Below the pieces are notes generated by a model, which worked only from the letters and a program-made list of their open reading frames with translations, searched no databases and was not told the DNA's origin. Shown here one piece after another: positions 1-6,589 of a stretch of DNA of 17,448 nucleotides (position 1 is the stretch's first letter; each line of letters begins with the position of its first letter). Both the position numbers and the translations under genes were made by a program. Origin of the DNA: JBEKOF01 sp050015895 (GTDB taxonomy: Bacteria > Verrucomicrobiota > Verrucomicrobiia > Limisphaerales > Palsa-1400); contig JBEKAN010000039.1 in assembly GCA_050015895.1 (NCBI GenBank), forward strand, positions 1 to 17,448, read 5' to 3'.

Positions 1-57
1 CGGGAAGAGGGTAGGTCTGCACTACAGCCACTTTCGGGGGTTGTCGAGCCGTCGCTC

Positions 58-137
58 CCTTGAAAATCAAGGACTTGCGTTGTGAAGATTTTCAAATGAC
101 CCCTCGAATCCGCGAAGTCGGGTTAACGCCCGGACTT
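58..137. repeat. Cluster of overlapping inverted repeats
   Basis: Three dyads are visible. The first is a 6-bp stem with a 3-base loop (CCTTGA at 58-63, TCAAGG at 67-72). The second is a 9-bp inverted repeat (TTGAAAATC at 60-68, GATTTTCAA at 87-95) with an 18-base spacer; it shares bases with the first, so the two folds exclude each other. The third pairs 115-122 with 129-137, with one bulged base. No T-tract follows. The role is unknown; a degenerate interspersed repeat or a small structured RNA is possible. Confidence 0.45.
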
Positions 138-160
138 GGTTCAGAGCAGCCAATCCGAGT

Positions 161-200
161 ATATCCAACCACATCCAACCACATCCAAGTATATCCAACC
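161..200. repeat. Four tandem 10-bp units
   Basis: The units are ATATCCAACC (161-170), ACATCCAACC (171-180), ACATCCAAGT (181-190) and ATATCCAACC (191-200). The 10 bases before them (151-160, CAATCCGAGT) look like a decayed fifth unit. The first and last units are identical. The period equals about one helical turn, so equivalent bases face the same side of the DNA. It could be a protein-binding array or a minisatellite remnant. Only the repetition is seen; any function is inference. Confidence 0.6.
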
Positions 201-346
201 CATCAAAAATGATTTTTATTTCTCCAATTGGCAAAAAATGGCAATGCCAGTCACGGCTCGAAGTGAGAAGAGGCGTTTTCGGAATTATTCTGACAATCAT
301 TCCCATGACTTCTCTCCCGCCTTGTCTGGACTTGCACTTTGTCAGG

Positions 347-3300
347 TCACGGCAATTCGAGCAGGTAAAATTCCTGCGGCTGGCCGTGGCCGGGTGCCGG
401 GTTGGTGAAGTTGAAGTCACCCCTGGAGTCGAAGAAGTTCGTGACCACCGGGATCCAGTCGGCCAGGGGGGCGGCGAGGTTGCTGGAACCCAGCAGATAA
501 TACTTGGCGCCGGCCACGCCGTTGGAGCCGGCGAAGACCAGGCCGCGCGGGGAAACGGCCAGCGGCTTGATCACGGGCTGGGTGGTGGTCACCACCGAGA
601 GCTTCCCGGCGGTGTAGAGCAGACTGGTGTTCCAGGCCAGCGCGGGGTTCAGGGGCGGCAGCACGATGCTGGCAAAGGTGCCGCTGTGATTGGTGGCGCT
701 GAAAAGGCTGAAAGTGTCGCCGCCCCGAAGCTCGGTGGCACCCAGGTTGGTGACGACAAGGTTGCCGCCAATGGTCAGGTCGCCCAAGACCGCGACAGAG
801 GCGTTGCCCGGCGGCGTCTGGCTGACGGCCATTACGGTGGTGCTGCCCGCCGCCAGGCTCAGCGAGCCGCCGAAGGTCAGCGCGCCCAGGGGATTGCCCG
901 GCGCCAGGATGCCGCCGGAATTGATGGTGACCGCGCCGGCAACCGCCCCCGCGCCGCCCAGCACAGCCCGGCTGTCCACGGTCACCGCCCCCGCGCCCGT
1001 GCCGCTGCCGGTGGTATTGTTGACACACAACATTCCGGCGCTGACGGTGGTGCCGCCGCTGTAAGTATTGGGGCCGGAGAGCGCAAGGCACCCGGTGCCG
1101 ATCTTCACCAGCGTCGTGACGCCGGTGTCCGCAATGACGCCGGCATAAGTGTTGGTCGTGTTTTTGGCCCCGATGCGCCAGGTGGGATAGATCGCGGCGC
1201 CGCTGCCGGGGCCGATGTAGGCGCCGCCGTCCCCGCCCAGTTCGCCCAGGTCGGTCGTCTGGTCGGGGGTGTTGACATTGTAGAGGTTCACCCCGTTGTT
1301 CAGATAAATGGCGGCGTTGGCGTAGCCGGAGGAATTGTCAATTCGAAAATCCCCGGTGCCGCTGCGGGGGCTGACGACGATCCGCCCGGTGAAGCCGGAA
1401 CAGTCGCCGCCAAAATAGTCCCGCACGTAATCCACCACCACGTTCAGCGTGCCGCCGCCCGTCAGGGCGCTGTTGAAGGGCGTCGTTTCGCCAAAAACCG
1501 GGGGCAGCAGCAGGGTTCCGGTCTGGCCGGCGGGGACGTTCAATGGGGTGGAGCAGCCGCCCCAATCGGTTTCGTCGCCGCCCCCGTAGCCGCAGAATTC
1601 AAGGCTCCCGCCCATGAAGGTGATTTCGCCGAAGCCAAACCCCAGCAGGCTGGCGTTGGTGTTGCCCGTCAAAACGGCGCCGTTGGTCGGGATCACCAGA
1701 TCGCCGTAGTAAGTGTTGGTGCCGTCGAAGACCACGTCGCCGCTGATGGTGATCCCGCCGGCCGCTCCGGAGATGTCGCAGGACAAATCCAAGAGGTTGG
1801 TGGAGGCGTTGGTCACGTTCAAAGCGCCGTTGACGGTCAACGGCGCGGAAATGGTGTCGCCCCGGCTGGCGGCCAGTTGGACCAGAGAAGCGGGAGCGGG
1901 GGTGTTGTCCAGCGTCAGAGATCCCCCGTTGGCGGCTATGTTGTAGGAACCCCCGTACACTCCCATGTCCAGGACCCCGACCGTGACGGGCTGGTTGAGC
2001 GTGATGGTTTGGTTTGCGGTGATGCCATCGTAGATGATGGCCGCGGCGCCCGTGCTGTTGGGAAAGCCGGCGCCCGTGTTCCAATTGGCGCTGGCGTTCC
2101 AACCCTGCGGGTAGGCGGTCAGGGTGTTGATCCACTGGGTGCCGGCCAGATTGAGGGGAGGAAAGGGGGTGGCCGAAACCTCGGCGGAGCTGGCCAGCGG
2201 GCCATTGGCGCCGATGGCCACCACCACGTAATAATACGGGTCGCCGTTGATCAGGCCGCTGTCGGTGTAATTGGTGTCTGTGACACCGGAGGCGACCGTG
2301 TCGTTCTCGTTGCCGCTGCTGGTTCCGCGCTCGATGTTATAGCTGATGGCGCCCGGGTCCGGGGTCCAATTCAGGGAGATTTGCGCGTTGGTGGGGGTGG
2401 CGACAACGGTCAGGGGCGGTGTCGGGCCGATCCAAACCAACGAATCGGTCACTTGGAAGCCCTCTTGGGTGCCGATGGCCATGACATTGTTGGCGCCAAT
2501 CAGCAGCGTCAGGGGCCAGGTGAAGATGCAATTGGTGCTCGTCACCGAGCCTTGCGAGATCCCATTGAGAAAAAGCTCGACCGAGCCGCAATTGGCATAA
2601 ACTTTGGCCGTGATGAAGGTGGACTGGCGGTTGGTGAAGGTGTGCCCGGTGATATAGACCATCGGATAAGTCGTCCAATTGGCCTCGTAATAATAGAACG
2701 CGTCCTTCCGCGTCTGCCGGTCATACGTGACCAATCCCGAGTCGTTCCGACCGGGGGTGTCCCCTTCGTCGCGGGTGTCCGACGCGTAGTCAAACAGATT
2801 CCACACAAACTTGGTCCAAAGCCAGGGACGGGCGCTGATCATCTGCCAGTTGGTCTCGTGAACCAGGTTCTGCCATTCCTCGGGATGAAAATTCGTCGCG
2901 GTGTTGGTCGGCTCGGTCGGATTTTCGGTGTGCTGATAGATGCTCCCGCCCGCGCCGTATTCGGAAATGCCGACGGAGACCTTGGGATTGTTGGCGTGGA
3001 AACTGTCGGCCCACGCTCCCAGACCGTCAATGGGGCTGTCATACCAGCCGTAGTACTTGTTGAAACCGATCACATGGGCGGCAAACGTCGTCGGGTCGTT
3101 GTCCGCGTTGGTGGAGGCGGCGGTGACAAAACGCGTCGGATCGTTGTTCGTGACAACCCCGGCCAACTGGACCACCAAATTGGACGCGGCGGCGCCGTTG
3201 GTGATGTCATCATACATCCCCCAGCAAACGATCGAGGGGTGGTTGTACTCCTGCTTCACCAATTCGCGCGCCTGCTCCAGCAGGTTGCTCGAGTTTCCGG

Positions 3301-4606
3301 GCAGCGCGCCAATGAGCGGAAGCTCGCTCCAGACGACGATGCCGTTCTGGTCGGCCAGCGTGTAATCGTAGTCATCATGCTGAAAATACGGCAGACGGAC
3401 GGCGGTGGCCCCAATCTCATTGATGAACGCGAAATTGGTGTCCCGCTGCTCGTCCGTCAGCGCCCATCCGCTGTTGAGCCAGTCCTGCGGCAGTTCCACT
3501 CCATGCAGGTCGTACGACGCGCCGTTCAGCGAAAAGCCGTTGGTCGGATCCACGCTGAAAGATCGAATGCCGAAAGACTGCGAGTAAACATCCTCCGAAT
3601 CCAATTGGTACATGTCGCCCGACAAAACATAGCCGTACACCAGCACAAAGGCCTGATACATGTAGGGGTCGTACGTGCCGTACCAAAGCTCCGGATCGTA
3701 GAGCACAGCGCTGTCCACGATGTTTGCGCTGCTTCCCCCCAGGACGAACTCGTCGTCGAAAAGCTCCTCCACAATGTTCGTGTCCGCGTCGCAGATGTAG
3801 GTGTAGAGTTCCACGAGCTGCTCGCTTGGAGTTGCGTTGGTGATCATGGTCTTGACTGTGACGGTGGCCGAAGTGGCGCTGACACTGGTGGTCGTCAGAT
3901 ACAGGCCCGGCCCCCCGTAATCCATCGGCGTAACCGGCACCTCGTCGGTCACCAGCAGATGCGCGCCCCGATAGATGCCGCCCCAAAAGGTGAAATCCCC
4001 GGCCAGTGGCGGGATGTTGGTGGTCGGGCCGCTGTTGACGCCGTTGTTCAATTTGACGGCGACCACGTTGGTGGCCCCGCCCGCGATGAGATTGGTGGTC
4101 ACATCAAAAACAAAAGCCGAAAATCCCCCCTGGTGTTCCCCCACGAAAGTCCCGTTGACGTACACATCCGCCACCAAAAAAGCCCCGTCAAATTTCAGAA
4201 AGTAGCGCACTGGGTACATCGATCCCCCTCCGCCTCCTCCTCTTCCCCGCCCTCCTCCCCCGTTGGTGCCCACAGTGAAATAGGTCCGATACCAACCGAT
4301 GCCCTCGTAGTAATTCGAGCCGGGGTAGGACTGCCCGTCGGGAATGTCCCAGGTGTGCGGCAAATTGATGTTCGTCCAGGCCGAATCATTGAAGTTGGTC
4401 GCGTACGCGTTGGTGACGTCCTCCTGGATGAACAGCCAGTTGGTGTTCAGGTTGATGTCCTGACGGTCCGTGGTCGGCAGGAAAAACTGGGCCGACAGCG
4501 GGCGGGTCAAAACCAGCAGTCCCAGGCAAACCAGCCAGAGCCGGTTCTGGAACAGGGACAAGGGGTGAGCGACGGAGAATCGCCGGACTGTGCTTTCAAA
4601 TGACAT
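347..4606 (-). CDS. Secreted GH2 beta-galactosidase-like protein with FN3, beta-strand repeats and C-terminal tail
   Basis: The protein has 1419 residues. A signal peptide (hydrophobic stretch about 23-34, cleavage likely after LSA at residue 39) sends it out of the cytoplasm. Domains in order: GH2 sugar-binding fold (about 50-220), GH2 immunoglobulin-like fold (about 235-350), GH2 TIM barrel (about 350-640), a DUF4982-like segment (about 650-720), an FN3-like domain (about 730-815), a long beta-rich region with an autotransporter-associated repeat (about 1160-1245, NTYSGGTTVSAG), and a C-terminal tail ending FYLLELP. The nucleophile motif ISEYGAGGS gives E549. The acid/base motif, normally N-E, reads WGMYDDI (D466, D467), and positions equivalent to LacZ H357 and H391 are P373 and Y407. 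It may therefore be a non-catalytic or altered glycosidase acting on extracellular galactoside-like polymers. A Gly/Arg-rich run lies at 116-128. The ATG at 4606 is the only start that keeps the signal peptide. The GH2 assignment is firm; the substrate is unknown. Confidence 0.9.
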   Translation of the reverse strand: MSFESTVRRFSVAHPLSLFQNRLWLVCLGLLVLTRPLSAQFFLPTTDRQDINLNTNWLFIQEDVTNAYATNFNDSAWTNINLPHTWDIPDGQSYPGSNYYEGIGWYRTYFTVGTNGGGGRGRGGGGGGSMYPVRYFLKFDGAFLVADVYVNGTFVGEHQGGFSAFVFDVTTNLIAGGATNVVAVKLNNGVNSGPTTNIPPLAGDFTFWGGIYRGAHLLVTDEVPVTPMDYGGPGLYLTTTSVSATSATVTVKTMITNATPSEQLVELYTYICDADTNIVEELFDDEFVLGGSSANIVDSAVLYDPELWYGTYDPYMYQAFVLVYGYVLSGDMYQLDSEDVYSQSFGIRSFSVDPTNGFSLNGASYDLHGVELPQDWLNSGWALTDEQRDTNFAFINEIGATAVRLPYFQHDDYDYTLADQNGIVVWSELPLIGALPGNSSNLLEQARELVKQEYNHPSIVCWGMYDDITNGAAASNLVVQLAGVVTNNDPTRFVTAASTNADNDPTTFAAHVIGFNKYYGWYDSPIDGLGAWADSFHANNPKVSVGISEYGAGGSIYQHTENPTEPTNTATNFHPEEWQNLVHETNWQMISARPWLWTKFVWNLFDYASDTRDEGDTPGRNDSGLVTYDRQTRKDAFYYYEANWTTYPMVYITGHTFTNRQSTFITAKVYANCGSVELFLNGISQGSVTSTNCIFTWPLTLLIGANNVMAIGTQEGFQVTDSLVWIGPTPPLTVVATPTNAQISLNWTPDPGAISYNIERGTSSGNENDTVASGVTDTNYTDSGLINGDPYYYVVVAIGANGPLASSAEVSATPFPPLNLAGTQWINTLTAYPQGWNASANWNTGAGFPNSTGAAAIIYDGITANQTITLNQPVTVGVLDMGVYGGSYNIAANGGSLTLDNTPAPASLVQLAASRGDTISAPLTVNGALNVTNASTNLLDLSCDISGAAGGITISGDVVFDGTNTYYGDLVIPTNGAVLTGNTNASLLGFGFGEITFMGGSLEFCGYGGGDETDWGGCSTPLNVPAGQTGTLLLPPVFGETTPFNSALTGGGTLNVVVDYVRDYFGGDCSGFTGRIVVSPRSGTGDFRIDNSSGYANAAIYLNNGVNLYNVNTPDQTTDLGELGGDGGAYIGPGSGAAIYPTWRIGAKNTTNTYAGVIADTGVTTLVKIGTGCLALSGPNTYSGGTTVSAGMLCVNNTTGSGTGAGAVTVDSRAVLGGAGAVAGAVTINSGGILAPGNPLGALTFGGSLSLAAGSTTVMAVSQTPPGNASVAVLGDLTIGGNLVVTNLGATELRGGDTFSLFSATNHSGTFASIVLPPLNPALAWNTSLLYTAGKLSVVTTTQPVIKPLAVSPRGLVFAGSNGVAGAKYYLLGSSNLAAPLADWIPVVTNFFDSRGDFNFTNPAPGHGQPQEFYLLELP

Positions 4607-4626
4607 ATAAATGGATTTCGCCGCCG

Positions 4627-4654
4627 ATTATCACACAAGCGCGGCGGATTGCAA
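4627..4654 (-). promoter_or_regulatory. Candidate promoter of the GH2 gene
   Basis: On the minus strand a TTGCAA box (4649-4654) stands 16 bp before GATAAT (4627-4632), which is preceded by TGT as in an extended -10. Transcription would begin near 4620, about 14 bases before the ATG. The -35 match is only 4 of 6, so this is a moderate call. Confidence 0.4.
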
Positions 4655-4703
4655 CCTTTTCGAGCGGCAGAAAGGTGATTTTCCCCTTTTCCAGATTTTG
4701 CGC

Positions 4704-4731
4704 TTTGCACTTTTGACTTTGCCCCTATAAT
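4704..4731 (+). promoter_or_regulatory. purC promoter with perfect -10, implying a leaderless mRNA
   Basis: A perfect TATAAT lies at 4726-4731, and the purC ATG begins at 4739. With normal 6-8 base spacing from the -10, transcription starts at or next to the A of the ATG. A weak -35 (TTTGCA, 4704-4709) is 16 bp upstream. The bases between the -10 and the ATG are TTCCCCC on the plus strand (4731-4738 region), with no Shine-Dalgarno. Confidence 0.6.
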
Positions 4732-4738
4732 TTCCCCC

Positions 4739-5629
4739 ATGTTGAAGGAACCACTGCTCGAATTGGACTTGCCCGGTGTCAAAAAGGTCAAGAGCGGCAA
4801 GGTCCGGGAAATCTTCGATCTCGGCGAGTCTTTGCTCTTCGTCGCCACCGACCGCATCTCGGCTTTCGATTGCGTGATGCCCAACGGCATTCCGCGCAAA
4901 GGCGAGGTCCTCACACAGCTTTCTTTCTTTTGGTTTGATCTCCTGGCGCATTTGACCGCCCATCACCTGGCCGCCGGCCCCGCCGACCCGCTGCCGCGGG
5001 AATTGGAGGCGTTTTCCGGCGTCCTGGCCCGCCGCAGCATGCGGGTCCACAAGACCCAGCCCCTGGCCATCGAATGCGTCGTGCGCGGTTATCTCGCCGG
5101 ATCGGGCTGGAAGGATTACCAGAAAACCGGTTGTGTTTGCGGCATCAAGCTCCCCACCGGCCTGTCCGAATCCTCCCGCCTTCCCGCCCCCGTCTTCACC
5201 CCCGCCACCAAGGCGGAAAGCGGGCATGACCAAAACATCTCCTTCGAGGAGGCCTGCCGCTTCGTCGGCGCCGATGTGGCGGAGAAGGCGCGCGATCTCA
5301 CCTTGAAAATCTATTGCTTCGCCGCCGATTATGCCTTGCAGCGCGGCATCATCATCGCCGACACCAAATTGGAATTCGGCCTGCAAGACGGCAGATTGAT
5401 CCTCATTGATGAAGTCCTCACCCCGGATTCCTCCCGTTTCTGGCCGGCGGCGCAGTACCAGCCGGGCCGCGGTCAGCCCAGTTTCGACAAGCAGTTCGTG
5501 CGCGATTATCTGGAAACCCTTTCCTGGAACAAGCAGCCGCCCGCACCCGCCCTCCCGCCAACGGTCATCGCCAAAACGACCGAGAAATATCTGGACGCCT
5601 ACAAGCTGCTGACCGGCCGCGATCTCTAG
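4739..5629 (+). CDS. purC: Phosphoribosylaminoimidazole-succinocarboxamide synthase (SAICAR synthase)
   Basis: This cytosolic enzyme of de novo purine synthesis joins CAIR and aspartate using ATP to give SAICAR. The 296-residue product has the family's length for the longer, yeast Ade1-like form. Visible motifs are the N-terminal nucleotide-binding block (SGKVREIFDLG, then FVATDRISAFDCVMPNG), VVRGYLAGSGW, the SAICAR synthase signature IIADTKLEFG, and LIDEVLTPDSSRFW near residue 225-240. The ATG at 4739 gives a normal N-terminus and no other early ATG fits. A recombinase gene follows after 27 bases, probably co-transcribed. purH lies 4 kb away on the same strand but is not contiguous with it. 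No frameshift or missing motif is seen. Confidence 0.97.
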   Translation: MLKEPLLELDLPGVKKVKSGKVREIFDLGESLLFVATDRISAFDCVMPNGIPRKGEVLTQLSFFWFDLLAHLTAHHLAAGPADPLPRELEAFSGVLARRSMRVHKTQPLAIECVVRGYLAGSGWKDYQKTGCVCGIKLPTGLSESSRLPAPVFTPATKAESGHDQNISFEEACRFVGADVAEKARDLTLKIYCFAADYALQRGIIIADTKLEFGLQDGRLILIDEVLTPDSSRFWPAAQYQPGRGQPSFDKQFVRDYLETLSWNKQPPAPALPPTVIAKTTEKYLDAYKLLTGRDL

Positions 5630-5656
5630 CCGGGCCTCCCGCCGTCCCCCGCCGCC

Positions 5657-6577
5657 ATGCAAAACCTGCTCGAAGATTTTTTGTCCTATTTGCGGCATGA
5701 GCGCGGGCTTTCGCTCCAGACCCAAAAAACTTACGCCGCCCTCCTGCAAAACTTCATCCTTTGGGCGGCGCGGCGGGGCTTGGACGACTGGAAGGGGGTT
5801 GAGTTGTCTCATCTCCTCGCGTTCGTCAATGACGAACGCTCGCGCGCGTTGAAGGAGCCGGCGCCGCAGTCCGCCCGCAGGCTCAGCTCGGAGTCGCTTT
5901 ACCTCCAAATCGCCGCCTTGCGGGCGTTTTACTCCTTCGCCGAGGCCGAACGGCATCTGCCCCAAAACCTCGCCGAAAACCTTTCACTGCCGCGCCGCTG
6001 GAAACGCCTGCCCCAGTGTCTTTCCAGCGCCGAAGTCAAGAAGTTGCTCGATCTGGAAACCCCCGGCGACCCCTCCTCGCTCTGCGACCAGGCCGCGTTG
6101 GAACTGGCCTACGCCTCCGGGCTGCGCCTGGCCGAGTTGCGCGGCATCCGGCTCGAGCAGCTTCACCTGGAGGCCGGTTTTGTCACGGTCATTGGCAAGG
6201 GCAACAAGGAACGCGTCGTGCCGCTGGGACGCAAGGCGGTGGAGGCCATCCGGCGCTTTCTCACCGCGGGCCGCCCCAAATTGGTCACGGCCAGGTCCCC
6301 GGCCAATCTCCTTCTGACGCGGCGCGGCACACCCTTCGCGGCGGTGACGTTGTGGCTGCGGTTCAAGAGGCGCGCGGCGCGCGCGGGGATCGGGCGCAAC
6401 CTCACGCCCCACATGCTGCGGCACAGTTTTGCCACCCACTTGCTGGAAAACGGCGCCGATTTGCGCGTGATTCAGGAGTTGCTGGGCCACGCCAGCATCA
6501 GCACCACCGAAGTCTATACCCATTTGGACGGCCGGCGCCTGCGGGAGGTCCACCGCAAATTTCACCCGCGGAGCTGA
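5657..6577 (+). CDS. Tyrosine site-specific recombinase, XerC/XerD type
   Basis: The 306-residue protein has the Xer layout: an N-terminal SAM-like core-binding domain (about 1-95) and a C-terminal catalytic domain. All catalytic residues are visible: R157 (SGLRLAEL), K181 (IGKGNKER), H252 and R255 (PHMLRHSFATH), H278 (LLGHASI) and the nucleophile Y287 (TTEVYTHLD). Spacings between R, K, H and Y equal those of E. coli XerD (R148, K172, H270, Y279). The likely role is resolving chromosome dimers at a dif site with a partner recombinase; no dif-like site was recognised here. Housekeeping neighbours and the absence of mobile-element genes argue against a phage integrase. XerC and XerD cannot be told apart from the sequence alone. 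There is no Shine-Dalgarno before the ATG; translation may be coupled to purC, 27 bases upstream. Confidence 0.92.
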   Translation: MQNLLEDFLSYLRHERGLSLQTQKTYAALLQNFILWAARRGLDDWKGVELSHLLAFVNDERSRALKEPAPQSARRLSSESLYLQIAALRAFYSFAEAERHLPQNLAENLSLPRRWKRLPQCLSSAEVKKLLDLETPGDPSSLCDQAALELAYASGLRLAELRGIRLEQLHLEAGFVTVIGKGNKERVVPLGRKAVEAIRRFLTAGRPKLVTARSPANLLLTRRGTPFAAVTLWLRFKRRAARAGIGRNLTPHMLRHSFATHLLENGADLRVIQELLGHASISTTEVYTHLDGRRLREVHRKFHPRS

Positions 6578-6589
6578 TGGACGAGCGAC

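Larger units (their letters stand above)
1..346. other. Non-coding stretch at the left edge, with small repeats
   Basis: No convincing gene is seen. Short open frames here have no recognisable protein features. The stretch holds a tight hairpin (58-72), a 9-bp inverted repeat (60-68 with 87-95), a bulged hairpin (115-137), four 10-bp direct repeat units (161-200) and an AT-rich near-palindrome (205-220). It lies downstream of the minus-strand glycosidase, so it is that gene's 3' flank. No strong intrinsic terminator for the glycosidase is visible. Confidence 0.6.

Noticed and set aside
50..115. tRNA-like look of the hairpins near the left edge
   Set aside because: Stem and loop sizes do not fit a cloverleaf and no T-loop (TTCGANNC-type) or acceptor stem is present in the right place.
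233..249. TGGC-ATT-GCCA followed by T6 as terminator of the GH2 gene (minus strand)
   Set aside because: The stem has only four base pairs, about 100 bases beyond the stop; too weak to call.
209..4603. A 1464-codon open frame on the plus strand, antisense to the GH2 gene
   Set aside because: It is very long, but its translation is a Gly/Ala/Arg/Val-rich mix without domains, while the minus strand encodes clear GH2 motifs. High GC in the third codon position removes stops from the opposite strand.
4713..4718. TTGACT as -35 of the purC promoter
   Set aside because: It lies only seven bases before TATAAT, too close for a sigma70 -35; the weaker box at 4704-4709 has workable spacing.
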